Origin: Channallabes apus
Lineage: Eukaryota > Chordata > Actinopteri > Siluriformes > Clariidae
NCBI GenBank assembly: GCA_030522415.1
Contig: CM060121.1
Location: 19,390,642-19,454,641 of the forward strand
Length of the DNA stretch: 64,000 bases
Reading direction: 5' to 3'
A model generated the notes under the pieces. That model saw nothing but the letters and a program-made list of their open reading frames with translations, searched no databases and was not told the DNA's origin. How positions within the stretch are numbered: position 1 is the first letter of the stretch; each line of letters starts with the position of its first letter. The position numbers were made by a program, and so were the translations under genes. Shown in pieces: positions 1 through 11,310 of the stretch.

Positions 1-424
1 TGAGAGGGTCAGTGTTTTGTAAAACACCAGCATTTTATTGTCTCAAGCAGTGAGATTAATAAAGTTCTAAAGTGGTTGCTAACGCTAGCAAACTAACTAA
101 ATGGCTGCGTCATGCTAACACTACAGTTAACAGTTTAGCGTTCATTCATCACTTCACCATCTTCGTAACCCTGCAAACATTCTACAGAGAAAGCTAAAAA
201 GCTCAGACATCTTAGCCGTTTCTTTCATACACAGGTGGGGTGGCTAGCAGCTATTCTCAGCTAAATTATCATCCAGTACCTCAGACCAGCCGGAAAGTTT
301 GTGTGTAATCTTAACACGGTAACAGCAATAAATGTTACATATAGTAATAATTTTTCAGTCATATATGAATTAGGTGAGTGAACATGTGTATACAGACCTT
401 GTATTTAACGTCATTTCCCCTTAA

Positions 425-656
425 ATGTCCGAGGAGGATGAACCGTCATCAGCGGTGTGGGAGCTCAAGAGACACAAAGCTGAGTGACAGCCGCTGAATC
501 CACCGGTGAACTTTGGGGGAGGGGCCAATCAAACTTCAACCCAGCAGCTGGGTTACACAAAAACTACCCAACTCTCTGTAAATAACCCAGAAAAATGACC
601 CAACAGCGGCAACCCAGCGTTTGGGTGGAAAAAACAACCCAGCATTTTTTAGAGTG
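425..656 (-). mobile_element. Right terminus of a CACTA-like DNA transposon
   Basis: Read on the minus strand from 656 the sequence begins CACTCTAAAAAA, a CACTA-type end. It is followed by repeated AACCCAGC/GCTGGGTT blocks (536-645), including the palindrome AACCCAGCAGCTGGGTT at 538-554. A CCAAT-type box (GGCCAATC, 523-530) lies just inside. The element would extend left, partly or wholly outside the window, so its size and its other end are unknown. Bases 1-424 hold nothing else I can assign. The superfamily rests on the terminal motif only. Confidence 0.4.
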
Positions 657-1149
657 TTCAAGGATGTTGAAAATGCCTTCAAATTCCCCAGATCCCATTC
701 CGAATGAGCACCATGGGATGAACCTTGCTATTGTTGCTATTAACCTAGATAAATACATTTTAATACTAAACAACCATATAAATTGCAGTCACATTGTGTG
801 TCAAAATAATCACAATGTAAATATTTGGCCACACTGTGCAGCCCTACTTTAAACCCTATTTTTGCAGTTTCATGAATCAATTATACAGTATACTGTATGT
901 AAATAATATTCTGATTACTCTTTCATTAAATGAACCCATTTTTGTACTAATGCAGGTCTTTGCTATCAACATAGACAATGTGGCAGTATCTGATCACAAA
1001 CTAGATTAAACAAATCATGTTAATTTCAAGATGTTCAGTTCACTATGGCATGTGTCCAACAACTTGGACCAAAACCTGAGAAAAGTATCCTCCTCTTGAG
1101 AAACGTGTTCTCACATAAAGCAAAGACTTTTTCTCACTTCTACTTAGGC
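657..1149. other. Non-coding interval, possible hAT end
   Basis: There is no convincing coding signal. The stretch 800-848 ends in a GTGCAGCCCTA-like motif that resembles the end of hAT-type fish repeats, but no partner end or target duplication was found. The remainder is AT-rich and unassigned. Confidence 0.3.
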
Positions 1150-1430
1150 AACTTAGGTGGCATAGTGGTTAGTCTCACATCTCCAGAGGTTAGGGTACGG
1201 TTCCAGCTTTTGTGTCTGTGTGTATAGAGTTTGCATGTTTTCCTTGTGCTTGGGGGGATTATTCCAGTTACTCTGGTTTCCTCCCACAGTCCAGAGACAT
1301 GCAGGCTAACATAGGCTAATCGGCGTTATCAAATTGCCTGTAATGTGTAAGTGAGAGAGTGATTGTGTGTGCTTGTGTTCCTGCGATGGAGTTCAACCCC
1401 TCATGCCCTGAGTGGGATATATACAGTATA
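1150..1430 (+). repeat. tRNA-derived SINE, family 1, diverged copy
   Basis: The copy starts with a tRNA-like head (GTGGCATAGTGGTTAG, an A-box type motif). It continues with the family body: GAGTTTGCATGTTTTCC, a GGTTTCCTCCCACAGTCC core, then a CCTGCGATGGA segment. The same body recurs at 1609, 7616, 7866, 12140, 23170, 39323, 45448, 46690 and 54953, which defines the family inside this window. This copy is heavily mutated and lacks a clear tail. Confidence 0.7.
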
Positions 1431-1608
1431 TACAGTATAAATATCTATCTAAAAACCCTATCTTTTTATTATTTTCAGATGCTAATAAATATACAGATAT
1501 AATAATAAACAGAAATAGGAGATTACAATGTGCACAACAGTAGAGTCCAGGTCTCAGGAGGTTAAGATATTTTTTAATTTTTTATTTTCTTGGGCTGTGT
1601 CATATTTG

Positions 1609-1920
1609 GCGGCACGGTGGTATTGTGGTTAGCGTTGTCGCATTGCACATCCAGGGTCCGCAAAAAAAAAGCATTCTGGGTGCGATTCCTGTCTCTGTCT
1701 GCATGGAATGTGCATGTTGTCCCTGTGCTTGGTGGGTTCCTCTGGGAACTCCGGTTTCCTCCCACAGTCCAAAGACCTGCAGATTAAGCTAACTGGCGTT
1801 CCCAAATTGCTGGCATTCCAAAAGTGTGTGTATGCCCTGCGATGGATTGGCATACCACGCCTCATGCCCTAAGTCTCCTGGTATAGGCTCCAGGCCCCCC
1901 TCAACCCCGAATATAAATAT
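1609..1920 (+). repeat. tRNA-derived SINE, family 1
   Basis: The head GGCGGCACGGTGG with GTGGTTAGCG is followed by the shared body (GTGCTTGGTGGGTTCC, GGTTTCCTCCCACAGTCC, CCCTGCGATGGATTGGC) and the downstream CTCCTGGTATAGGCTCCAGG block. An A-rich insertion interrupts the box B region near 1662. It lies about 180 bp after another copy in the same direction. The open frames over it on either strand are not genes. Confidence 0.75.
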
Positions 1921-1989
1921 GGTTAAAATATGGAATATTGAATATGGATAAAATGGTGTAGACGATGAGATGCTGTCTCATTTTCATCC

Positions 1990-2195
1990 TAGAGGTTGCC
2001 ACATCGGATTATTTGATTCGCAAGAACCGGCACAGGTTTTATGGCAGATGCTCATTTTTATAACTTGGCTTGGGACTGGAACTGCATGCAGTGGGTGGGT
2101 TTTTATTGGGAGTAAGGTCTTGCCCAAGGACCCAACTCTGGCTTGAACCTCGGCTCTCTGATCACAACCCAGAGCCTCAGCCATCTGAAATGCCA
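1990..2195 (-). repeat. Degraded tRNA-derived SINE-like sequence
   Basis: On the minus strand GAGGTTCAAGCC resembles a box B, and CCTTGGGCAAGACC resembles the CTTGAGCAAGGCCC block of SINE family 2 (9586 and 16093). The head and tail are too diverged to set borders. Assignment to that family is inference. Confidence 0.35.
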
Positions 2196-4932
2196 TGTCA
2201 AAGTATATTACTGGCTGAAAAGTGTTACTATTAGTTGCTTTCTAGAATCAAGCTATAGCAGATCACATACATATTAAACTTTTATGATTGGAATTAAAGA
2301 GAAATTTCTACATTTTGACTTGCACTATTAGTAGGTATCAAGTTAATGGGTTATTTTCTCAGTGCAGGGCAACATGTTGTGTAAATTGTCCTTAATTACA
2401 GATGCAGTGGAATGATATTAGGTTTAAAAAACACCGCAACAAAAGACTAAAGCTTATAGCATACTATTAAGTAACAACTACTAATTATCAGTAACTACAA
2501 TGAAATTAATAGCAAAGGTGCATAGGTACAAGAGTGAGGAAGGAACGCCTGAATGCAATGACAAATGGTGTGGTTTTATAGAGTTAATACAGCATCAGCC
2601 AGAGAACCATGTTCAGAACCATGTGAGAGACCCTTGCTGTTCATATTGATGTTGTTTTTAATAGCATTGTTGGGAAACACTTTGTAAAGGCTTGAAAAGT
2701 CATATTACAGCTAAAATAAAATGAAAAAAGACAGTATGTGTTTCAGAGCTTGATGAAAAACATACAGTGAGAGTAAAGTGGTTTGTCTTTTGAAAGTCAC
2801 ATAATACATACAGTATATTTATATTTCTTTAAAGCAGCTTAGTTACAATGTCTATTAAGTATGTTTTTACATAAACCATGCCTCATTTAATTATAAAAGG
2901 TTAATACAGTGCTTATAAATGTATTATTAACATCCAGGATTTGAGTAAGCACATTATTTGTGTATAGTCTGGATTAGGCATCAGGACGTTAACCCACTCG
3001 CTTTCTTTTTAGATGCACAGCCTATGCTTGGTTGGCTGCCCAGCACCCAGTTTTTTCCCTGAATAGCAAATGCCACTGACATAATTATAGCATGTAGTAA
3101 ACTCCAGGAATGCCAACCAGTAAATAAAATTCCATTTGGTGTGGGGTTCCTCTGGCACAACATACACATACTGTAATGGAAAACCTGCAGTGAACAGCTG
3201 AAAACATCCACAAGCACACACTAGTGTACACACTCCAGCAAACATTGCTGATCTCGAACACTGCTCAGAATGTGGACTGCTCGGCCTCTGTTGCTAAGCG
3301 ACAAATTGGTTTCACTGTGAAGGCACACACACTTTTTTTTTTTTTTACCCTTTTGTGAAACAGTGTAGTGGTTTACTGTACCAGACTTATGCATATCCAC
3401 CTGCCTTAATAATGACGCATTACCTAATTAAAAAAAAAAACACACACAAAATAATACCTACAGTACACTCCTCCTACAAGTTGTCATTTCAAAACCTGTA
3501 CTGCGTCTCAAATTAAGCAACAAGTGCTTGAGAGGATTAGGTTCAGGGTATTTGAAATGCCTTCGAGTCTGGATTCGCAGATCCGAACACGTCACTGGCT
3601 GTGCCTCACTTAGGCACAGAAGGAAGAAAGACAACTCTGCCTCTCCATGAATCCGAGCCATCCCACCATATTGATCGAAAGCAGCTTTGATGGTGGTTGT
3701 CATGGAAAACCGCCTGTTAAGCCTCTCTATGTGCCGCTCACAATATTCAGCCACTGACATGAAATGCAGAGCATATATGCGTGCCTGATGGTTAAGAGTA
3801 TTTTTCTTAACCATTTAATGCAGGTTCATGCACACTTCCATCCTGAGCACATCACTGAATGCATGAGTTAGAGCCGCATCACTATCTGCCAAGATCTGCA
3901 TATTTAAATTAGAATGTCACACACTGACGTTTTTCTGTGCCAGATGTTTTTCTGCTTTATTTTTTAATTAATTTTTTTTAATAGTCTCTGCTTTGTCTTT
4001 TTTTTTTTGCGATCTTTATTTCTCTTTAACCTTCTCTTTGCATGTATGTATGTGTGTGTGTGTGCGTGTGTGTTTCATTTCAACACCCATTAATCACTTC
4101 TGGTGCCTTTGTCACCATGGAAACTGGACTAGCCAAGTCTTTCCCCATTCCCTGGGCTGCAGCTATCTCTCCCAAGTAGGCGGGCTTTATTGCCCTGATG
4201 GACAGCTCTGCTAACCTGTTAGTGTGACAGAAACAGTACTCCCCTCTTCCAAAACAATAATCGAGAAGTCCGGTCTTGCTTTTCAGCACATGCGGCATCC
4301 CTAATTCATTCCTTTCCTCACTCTCTCTCTCTCCCGAACTCATTCTTTTTTTTTTTACTATCGCACAGATATTGCTGGTTATATAACTGTGCAATATTAT
4401 TCTTTGAATTGTAGCCTGTCAAGTGAGCATTTCTACTAAATGCAATTACAGACACATTATGAAGACTGCAAAAAAAATTAAAATCTGTGCATCAAGGACA
4501 CCAGATCCTGTCATCTCTACTACACTCACATGCAGCCTGTTAATTTATATCTAATGGGACTGTATGTACAAAAGGCAGAAACAAAACAAACCAGTCAAAG
4601 CACTGATACTACAATAAGAGGACCTGAGCGTTAAATTCTTATGTATAATATATAATAACTATGAATATATGTGATTTAAAGAATGTGAATTTTCCATTTT
4701 TTTATTACAAATAGAGAAAGCATCACAAGTAACCCAGGGATGTAGAGTAAATTCTTTAAAACCTGCGGAATCTGGAGCCGAGTCACTAAACCTGCTTGGA
4801 TGCAAGCATGTTGCTTAAAATATAATATAAACCTCACCCGGGCAACAAACAAGACATGTATCGACCGATATGCTACTGTAGCCCTCCTGATCCCAATATG
4901 GCTGCTGTCAGAGTACTATATGTATCTCCAAT
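2196..4932. other. Gene-poor interval with one unexplained open frame
   Basis: No recognisable gene was found. A minus-strand frame at 3458-3814 is open for 118 codons and reads like normal protein over about 50 residues (SVAEYCERHIERLNRRF and downstream). It has no identifiable domain and no clear splice borders, so it is left unassigned. Short A and T tracts occur at 3331, 3430 and 4001. Confidence 0.3.
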
Positions 4933-4933
4933 A

Positions 4934-4947
4934 TGTGTGTGTATATA

Positions 4948-5013
<66 letters not shown>
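4934..5013. repeat. (TG)n/(TA)n compound microsatellite
   Basis: Alternating TG runs pass into an uninterrupted TA run ending near 5013. Open frames that read Tyr-Ile repeats across it are artefacts of the repeat. Confidence 0.95.
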
Positions 5014-5014
<1 letters not shown>

Positions 5015-5600
5015 AAAATCAGTCTCACGCTGTCAGTTTCAGCAATGCCAGAGCTTTTTTAAACAAACTGCACACACCAAAAGTCATGGAATGCCAAGTA
5101 CTCTCAGGAGACTGAAAAGGAAGAGCAAGAGGAAGGCAAAAAAAAAGGAAGTTCAGACACCAACACCCAATGACCATTCCGATGTTCCTAAGGCAGTTTG
5201 TAAACACACTAACCTAAAGCGTCACCCGGTGACATAAGTATCTGATCTGTAAGAAACTGTATAGAACGGCAATGATGTAATCCCTTTGGGAAACACACAT
5301 ACACTAAAATAGAGTGCCACTGAACTAGTGAACAGATGTTTCCCATAAGTAGAACACTCTAGGAGTTTACAACCCTTCTGGCCGGTTTCAAAAGTGTAAT
5401 GACCTGACATTTCAGACTTAATATTGCTTTAATGATTTATAATAATAATCAATCAAGCTGTGTTTTTACTCCACAGCTATCCTTTATCGAGGACAGACTG
5501 GAAGCTGGATCCTGAGGGATGTCAATAAAATTATCATCAAGTCAGTATTTGTTAAATCAGCCTCTAGGGTATTCCAGCTGTTAATTGTACATTTGTGAAT
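5014..5600. other. Unassigned interval
   Basis: No gene is recognised. A pyrimidine-rich stretch followed by ACAG at about 5470-5476 resembles a plus-strand splice acceptor, but no coding exon with a supported frame follows it. Confidence 0.3.
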
Positions 5601-5606
5601 TTGTGT

Positions 5607-5667
<61 letters not shown>
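5601..5667. repeat. (TG)n microsatellite
   Basis: About 67 bp of TG with one TATG interruption near the left end. On the minus strand it lies inside the presumed intron immediately after the candidate exon at 5684-5818. The Val/Cys and Thr/His repeat frames over it are not real. Confidence 0.95.
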
Positions 5668-5668
<1 letters not shown>

Positions 5669-5683
5669 TTTCTCCAGACTCAC

Positions 5684-5818
5684 TGTGGTTTTGGTCTCCT
5701 TGATTTCCCTCTCCTTGTTCTGTCTCCTGGCTGGTGAGAGGGACCCGGGGCTCTGTGGGGAGAGACAGGAGGCATCGTCAAAACTGCCCTCTGTGTCAAA
5801 GCTTTCCTCAGTCTCCAT
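5684..5818 (-). CDS. Candidate first coding exon of an unidentified gene
   Basis: An ATG in good context (GAGATGG) at 5818 opens a 45-codon frame. It ends exactly at a consensus donor (ACA|GTGAGT, intron from 5683) in phase 0. The peptide begins METEESFDTEGSFDDASC, is acidic and Ser/Pro-rich, then becomes basic (RRQNKEREIKETK). That is the composition of a flexible N-terminus. A GA-rich stretch lies upstream and could be 5' UTR. I do not recognise the protein, and no downstream exon was found to the left. It could pair with the similar candidate at 10186-10271, which also ends in phase 0, as an alternative first exon. This is inference from codon content and splice motifs only. Confidence 0.3.
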
Positions 5819-7615
5819 CTCTCAAGTGGACCCTTCACTCCTTCTCTCTCACTCGTTCTCTTCCACTGTATCTCCTGTGTGCTTTCTGCCTGCTTGCCTG
5901 CGTTGCCGTGGTGAGCAGCGCAGAGTGGGCTGTGTTTATGTGTGTGTGTGTGTGTGAGATGTGATGTGTGTAGGGAGAGGGGCGTGCCAGTGCTGTTGGA
6001 GAGTAGGGGGGTTTGTGTGATCGTGCAACTGCAATAAGGAGAGCAGGAGAGAGAAAAAGAGTGAGAGAGCGAGAAAGACAGAAAGGTAAAATGAGTAAGA
6101 CAGCAAGCCTGAATGAGTAAGTGAGTGGGTGAGTGGATGTGCGACACACCTTCAGTCCCTCAGTTAAAGGCTGAGTGCATGTACACAGGGAAAATTGAAA
6201 GCCGAGTAAAGGATAGAGATAAACTTAAAGACAGGCAAGGCAGGAAAAGTACAAGATGGAAATATGATGAGAAATATGATGAAGTGAGCAGAGAGCATAA
6301 ACGGGAGGGAAAACAGCTTTTATTTACTCGAACAGCACCACACCTCCCTCCTCCTTCAGCGTGCCTACTGTATGTGTGCTTGAGTAACCGAAGAGGAGAA
6401 GGAAGAAAAAGGGTGGGTAGCGGGGGGAGTGTGAGGGATGTAATAAGTATAGAGAAGCTAATGATTTGAGGTGAGCTGAATCCAATATGCACAATTGGGA
6501 CAAAAGAATGTAAAAATGAAAAGCTTTCCCTGCGAAAAAAAAATGAGATTTTTATTTCTGCCTAAGGGTCGCATGATAGCTGTATTTACAGAGCAGGCAG
6601 TAGTGAGAAGAACGTGCATCTGTCTGTGTTGGTGCGTTTTGTAAAGGTGCGAAAACTCCACTGTGTGGAGGTGCTATATTTATACCTAAACCCATCAGCA
6701 TCCATCATCATCCCTGTGTTTGGTTCTTTCTCAGTGTTTTCCTTCGCTGTTTTCCTCACGTCCGAGATGCTCAGAACAACCATGTTCTGTTCTGTTCTGT
6801 TCTGTGTTCTATTTGGTATAACACTGATGCAATATTCGAACAAATATACAAATGTGACTGATCAAAGACACACACCCACACACACAGCTAAAGAGCAAAA
6901 GCACCACAGAACCATAGAAAAGGACTAACCACCAAACCCCCAGCCTCTCACCTTTCTCAGGAACATGAAGGCAGTGGCCCCACACCGCCCGTTTCTTTCT
7001 GTGACCTGCCGTATGACAATCCAATCCTGCTTTGTGCCAGCTCCACACTGCGTTTCGATTTCCTTTTCTCTCTTCCCAGTCTAACACAATCCTATCCTTG
7101 CTATGATTCTCCTGTTTGATTTTTTATTTTTTTTCCTGATCCTGGCCTGGGATCAGAAGATAACCACGTGCCAGTGTCCAGGAGCGGGACGCCCATATGG
7201 CCTGTGCTCCACTCTGCTTGCTGGCGAGCTCACGCCCTAGTCCCACTGCCAGGCAACCATGTGACCTACCCATACTGTAGCTTTGCTTGGTCTGATTTTC
7301 TCTGCTTTACAAGCGTTATGGCTCACAGAACTTTGCAGGTGGCTCGAAAGCCTGCAGCATAGACATGATAGACATGGGTTCGAATTTAAGTGATCTGGCA
7401 TTTGGCTTGAGCCTGGCAATGAATTCAAAAAATTATTTTAGAAGACCTGCCAGGCAACATATATTTGGCACAAATATTTGAATTGTTACTGTGATGAAGA
7501 CAAGATCCAACTTTGATTTCTTATACATAATCTAATGTCAAAGTCATTCTCATATTGCTGGCGACTTGTATGAACATTTACCAATAGAACTGCCATTGCC
7601 TTGTTAGTGGCATAA
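5819..7615. other. Interval with GA/CT-rich tract, no recognised gene
   Basis: From 5819 to about 6430 the sequence is strongly purine or pyrimidine biased with short TG runs. It could be upstream or 5' UTR sequence of the candidate exon at 5684-5818. TTCTG is repeated at 6785-6805. No further coding exon is supported. Confidence 0.3.
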
Positions 7616-7735
7616 CATTCATTCATTCATTCATTCATCTTCTATACCGCTTTATCCTATATTTAGGGTCGCGGGGACCTGGAGCCTATCCCAGGAGACT
7701 CAGGGCACGAGGCAGGGTACACCCTGGACAAGTGG
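7616..7735 (-). repeat. SINE family 1, 3' fragment
   Basis: Only the 3' third of the family is present, read on the minus strand: TGTCCAGGGTGTACCC, CTCCTGGGATAGGCTCC and a tail of GAAT repeats (ATTCATTCATTC on the plus strand at 7616-7635). The tRNA-like head is missing, consistent with 5' truncation. Confidence 0.75.
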
Positions 7736-7865
7736 CATAACATCACAGTGCTTAACATATGATCTTGATGGTGTGTCATTATAACATTTAATAATACTTA
7801 TGGAATGGATGGACAGTTCTGTGCAAAAGTCTTAGGAACCCTGTGTTTTTGTAGTGCAAACTTTT

Positions 7866-8420
7866 CTATAGATTACTCATCGTCTATTCCACTTAATCCT
7901 GTATTCAGGGTCTCGGGGGGCCTGTGGCCTATCCCAGGAGCCTTAGGGCACGAGGTGGGGTACACTCTGGACAGTGTGCCAATCCATATCACTCACACAC
8001 TCATTCACACACTACAGGCAATCTTTTGGGAACAAATGAGCCTAACCTGTATGTCTTTGGACTCGGAGTACCTGGAGAAAACCCACCAAGTACAGGGAGA
8101 ACATGCAAACTTCAAGCACACAGAGACAGGAATCGAAATCGAAATTTCTATGAAATTTCTATACATTTTTTTCTTCTATATTTCTAGATTTTTATTATGC
8201 CTTTATTTGTACAGTATATTTTACTAGTTAAATTTATTTTCTTTCGTATTTCTTTTTATTCATATTTATTTCTTACGTATAAGCCTTTAATTTTTTAAGG
8301 TCACTGGCGGACATATAAGCATTTCACTGCATATTGTACTGTATATGACTGTGTACGGTATGTACAGTAACAAATAAAATTTTAATGCGACAGTGCTAAC
8401 CACTACACCACCATGCCGCC
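7866..8420 (-). repeat. SINE family 1 interrupted by a LINE tail
   Basis: The body and tail lie at 7866-8135. The tRNA-like head (GGCGGCATGGTGG, GTAGTGGTTAGCACTGTCGC on the minus strand) lies at 8387-8420. The intervening 8136-8386 is foreign AT-rich DNA ending in the same 3' tail that occurs at 31247-31330. The two halves join into one normal SINE when that segment is removed. Confidence 0.7.
8136..8386 (+). mobile_element. 5'-truncated LINE-type 3' end inserted in a SINE
   Basis: Its right part (GTCACTGGCGGACATATAAG, ATTTCACTGCATAT, CAAATAAAATTTT) is a near copy of 31247-31330. Both end in an AATAAA-type tail, as expected for the 3' end of an L2/CR1-like LINE. No coding sequence remains. 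The left border is approximate. Confidence 0.5.
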
Positions 8421-8648
8421 TTAACCGTGGAATTCCTACACAAAATTAAATGTAAAAGAAAAAAACTTTTTTTTCAGACAAAAAAAAGTTTTACAGAATA
8501 AAAGTAAACTGCTGGTCCAAAAAGAACTCACAACTGTGGGTGGTTCTGTAGGATAAACCTTAGTAGCTACTTTCCTTAAGAAACTGCACAAATGATACCT
8601 GAGACTAAAGTTTTTCTGGGAGATATACTTGCTCTATAGCATTTACGA

Positions 8649-9040
8649 GGTTGTATCGAAAGGTTTCGAGACTAGTTTTGTAACACTCCAACAGATGGCC
8701 CCACATCGCTGCACACACAGTCACAGGAAGCACCGAACTTCATAAGTCAGTGTGCCAAAAGACATCTGGAGCTGTGCAACTGCTACTATTCTGACCACAT
8801 TCATTACCATGTCTAATATTTCATCATGGACAGCATGAACAAAACAATTTACAGCAATGCTGCAATGAGTCATTCACAATGTTTTGAGTGACACGTGCAC
8901 TGCAAGAACAGAAGAGCATCACTGGAAAACGACAAGCAATCAGGAAGACCTACAACAAGCTTAACCATCCGCTACCTTGAAAAAAACGTTCACTACCTTG
9001 TGCATAATGATCGTCGGAGAACTTTCACACCCACCCTACT
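8649..9040 (+). mobile_element. Mariner-like remnant, 5' end
   Basis: The segment starts with a mariner-type terminal sequence (TTGTATCGAAAGGTTTCGAG). It then runs parallel to the 5' end of the element at 52430-53276, sharing GTAACAC, CAACAGA and the GACTTATGAAG/ACTTCATAAG block. The transposase start region is present but shredded by frameshifts and stops. No right end was found. Confidence 0.55.
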
Positions 9041-9585
9041 TGCCAAATCATAATAAAGTACTAATAAGTAATCAATAAGTAATAAAGTACTTGTAAATGG
9101 AGCTGATCTCAAAACTTCTAGTGATGACCTCATATTTGCCTTTATTTTTGCACAGTACTGTACGTATAATGATTGTAATTTCTAGTAATACCAAAGGCTT
9201 ATCTACTGTACATAGTCTTAGCCTCAGGATCCCTGTTAATGGGCACCAAACGTTTATTGAACACTTTGTGGTTTTAAGATATTGAATGGTTCTTCTCTGT
9301 AAAATACATTTTCATCACTTTATGGGGAAACTTCTGAAGTCTATGACAGCACCAGTGACGATCTGGTTATGTGGTTGAAATAATATATTTTTGATGTAGC
9401 ACCAGTCATTCAAAAACAAAAATCTGTGGTTGGTTGCTTCCTGTGTAAGTGAAGTAGCCACTTTTGTTGAAATAATGTGGTTCTTTGCACCATATAGCAG
9501 CAAAACATACTCTGTCGGGTAAAAGATGGATGTCTGGTTACAGTATTGTTGGCATACAGTAACATCTTGTCATAGCCGGACCATT

Positions 9586-9774
9586 GATTTACATTTAGGC
9601 ATTTGGCAGATGCTCTTATCCAGAGCGACTTACATTTTTATCTCATTACACATCTGAGCAGTTGAGGGTTAAGGGCCTTGCTCAAGGGCTCAACAGTGGC
9701 AACTTGGTGGTTGTGGGGTTTGAACCTGGGATCTTCCGTAGTCCAATGCCTTAACCACTGAGCTAACCCTGGCC
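9586..9774 (-). repeat. tRNA-derived SINE, family 2
   Basis: The minus strand reads GGCCAGGGTTAGCTCAGTGG (A-box type head) and GGTTCAAACCCC (box B), then CCTTGAGCAAGGCCCTTAACC and the tail AAGTCGCTCTGGATAAGAGC. The same unit occurs at 16093-16279. Its tail matches the 3' end of the LINE at 20890-22234. Transcription would be by RNA polymerase III from the internal boxes. Confidence 0.85.
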
Positions 9775-10185
9775 TTATTGATCTGGCCATATGTGTAAAA
9801 TGATGATGAATTGTTTAAAAGTTTATATTTCTGAGGCTACCGGGAACACAGCGCTGAGCCCTTGGGAACTATTCACTGTGTCTCACCTATACGTAGAATC
9901 CTGCTGACCAAACAATAATCTGATGCATTGTGATCTCAAGGTGCACTTTTATTCTCCAGACTTTAAATGTGAAGTGTCAAACTCACAGCCCTACAGTGAT
10001 TTATCTCATTCTGTGAATGCCTTGGTAATTAGGTGATAAGCTAAATCAGATGTAGACTGAACTCTGCAGTGCTGTAGTTTGCAGGAAGGTAAACTGACAT
10101 TTCTGTTTTAACTAATGCATCACACAGACATCCAGATCAATCCTTTTAAAGATCTCACGTCTGACCGGCCTGAGCAGGACAGTAC
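9775..10185. other. Unassigned interval
   Basis: No coding or repeat signal is recognised between the SINE and the candidate exon that follows. Confidence 0.3.
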
Positions 10186-10271
10186 CTGGCTTTTCACTCT
10201 GGCTTTTTGCACCATCCTGTCCACCTTCTCCAGTCGCTTCACAGGAACGTCAGTAGACTGTGATCCATTTA
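10186..10271 (-). CDS. Candidate internal coding exon of an unidentified gene
   Basis: On the minus strand a possible acceptor (TTTGTAG at 10278-10272) is followed by 86 nt open in one frame (2 nt plus 28 codons). It ends at CAG|GTACTG in phase 0. The peptide NGSQSTDVPVKRLEKVDRM continues VQKARVKSQ. It is lysine/arginine-rich and helix-prone, unlike the repeats around it. Against it: the polypyrimidine tract is weak, and no neighbouring exon of the same gene could be proved. The candidate exon at 5684-5818 is on the same strand with the same exit phase. Confidence 0.3.
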
Positions 10272-11035
10272 CTACAAACATATAGATCACGGGTTTACAT
10301 CAGTTAGAACACTGAAATCTCATTGTGTCATTACAATAGTAATAATAAAAATGATAATTAGGCTTTTGCACATTAACTGAAATGTTATTTATTGCAATTA
10401 TTTACAATAACAGTTAGGGCAATAACATATACCTTCTAGCCTGCTTGATGAATGGCTCCATGAAAACAAATGACAACGACAACATCAGCCTGACAAGTGC
10501 TATACAACATGATGATAAATGAGGGCGATAAAATAAATGTGGTGCAGTGACGGTTCAGGCCAGACCACATAATTGGCAACTCTACTGGGAGTCACAAGCT
10601 GTTTTTCTAATCCTCCCTAGGGTTGTCCGTTAACTCTAACCTCTTCAACATCACCACCGACACTGGCTATATCTGTTTTTTCTCCTTTTCTATGTATGTG
10701 TTCCTCAGCCTGTAATTCACTGCCTGGTGTCGTGACACACATAGGGCCAATAATATTAGTTATAATGTCATTTTGAAACCCTTCCATGTCATTTTGTTAC
10801 TTGCAGGCTAAAATTCTATTAGCAAAAGTGGCACTGTATATGAAATATTCTTCTCAAATTTTATAAAAAATAATTTTTTATTATTTATTATACATTTTAT
10901 TATTACCATAAATGTAAAATTATTTTACAAATGGAATTAATTATTCTCCTGGATAGGACATCATGTTTAATGGGCACTGGGACAAAACCAATAGAAAGAC
11001 AGTAATATATGTCAATATATTATATATATACGACG
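10272..11035. other. AT-rich non-coding interval
   Basis: No gene or dated repeat is recognised. The sequence is AT-rich, with a TA run near 11020. Confidence 0.3.
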
Positions 11036-11310
11036 TGTGATGAAATTTCTCCTGAATGAAGGCGCAAAGCGAATTGACATTTATAGATTACTTCAAGCAC
11101 AGTACGGTAAGGAGACTCTTTAGCTTCAGGAAAAACATTTGATTGGTGCAAAACATTTTAAATAAGGTCATGCGTTTGTGAATGACAATCCTGGTGAAGG
11201 TACAGCTTGGAGCTCAGTGCATCCGCGCTGGTGAACATTCAACAAGTGGGACGCTATCAGAAATTACAGCCTGGTCACCTGTGTATATGCAGAGGTTTTG
11301 TTGGACCATC
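11036..11310 (+). mobile_element. Mariner-like transposase remnant, N-terminal part
   Basis: In-frame fragments resemble the helix-turn-helix region of mariner transposases: VMKFLLNEGAKRIDIYRLLQ, then AQYGKETL, GHAFVNDNPGEGTAW and a following NKWDAIRN stretch. Stops and a frameshift separate them. There is no catalytic domain and there are no TIRs. It differs in sequence from the mariner copies at 8649 and 52430, so it is probably another subfamily. Confidence 0.5.

Noticed and set aside
425..487. 20-codon frame starting MSEEDEPSSAVWELK
   Set aside because: It lies inside the CACTA-like end, has no splice or homology support, and is short enough to occur by chance.
3458..3814. 118-codon minus-strand open frame
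   Set aside because: Protein-like in part, but no family, domain or splice border could be recognised. Kept only as a note.
5595..5957. Val/Cys-repeat frames over the TG microsatellite
   Set aside because: Produced by the dinucleotide repeat. Any frame through it is open.
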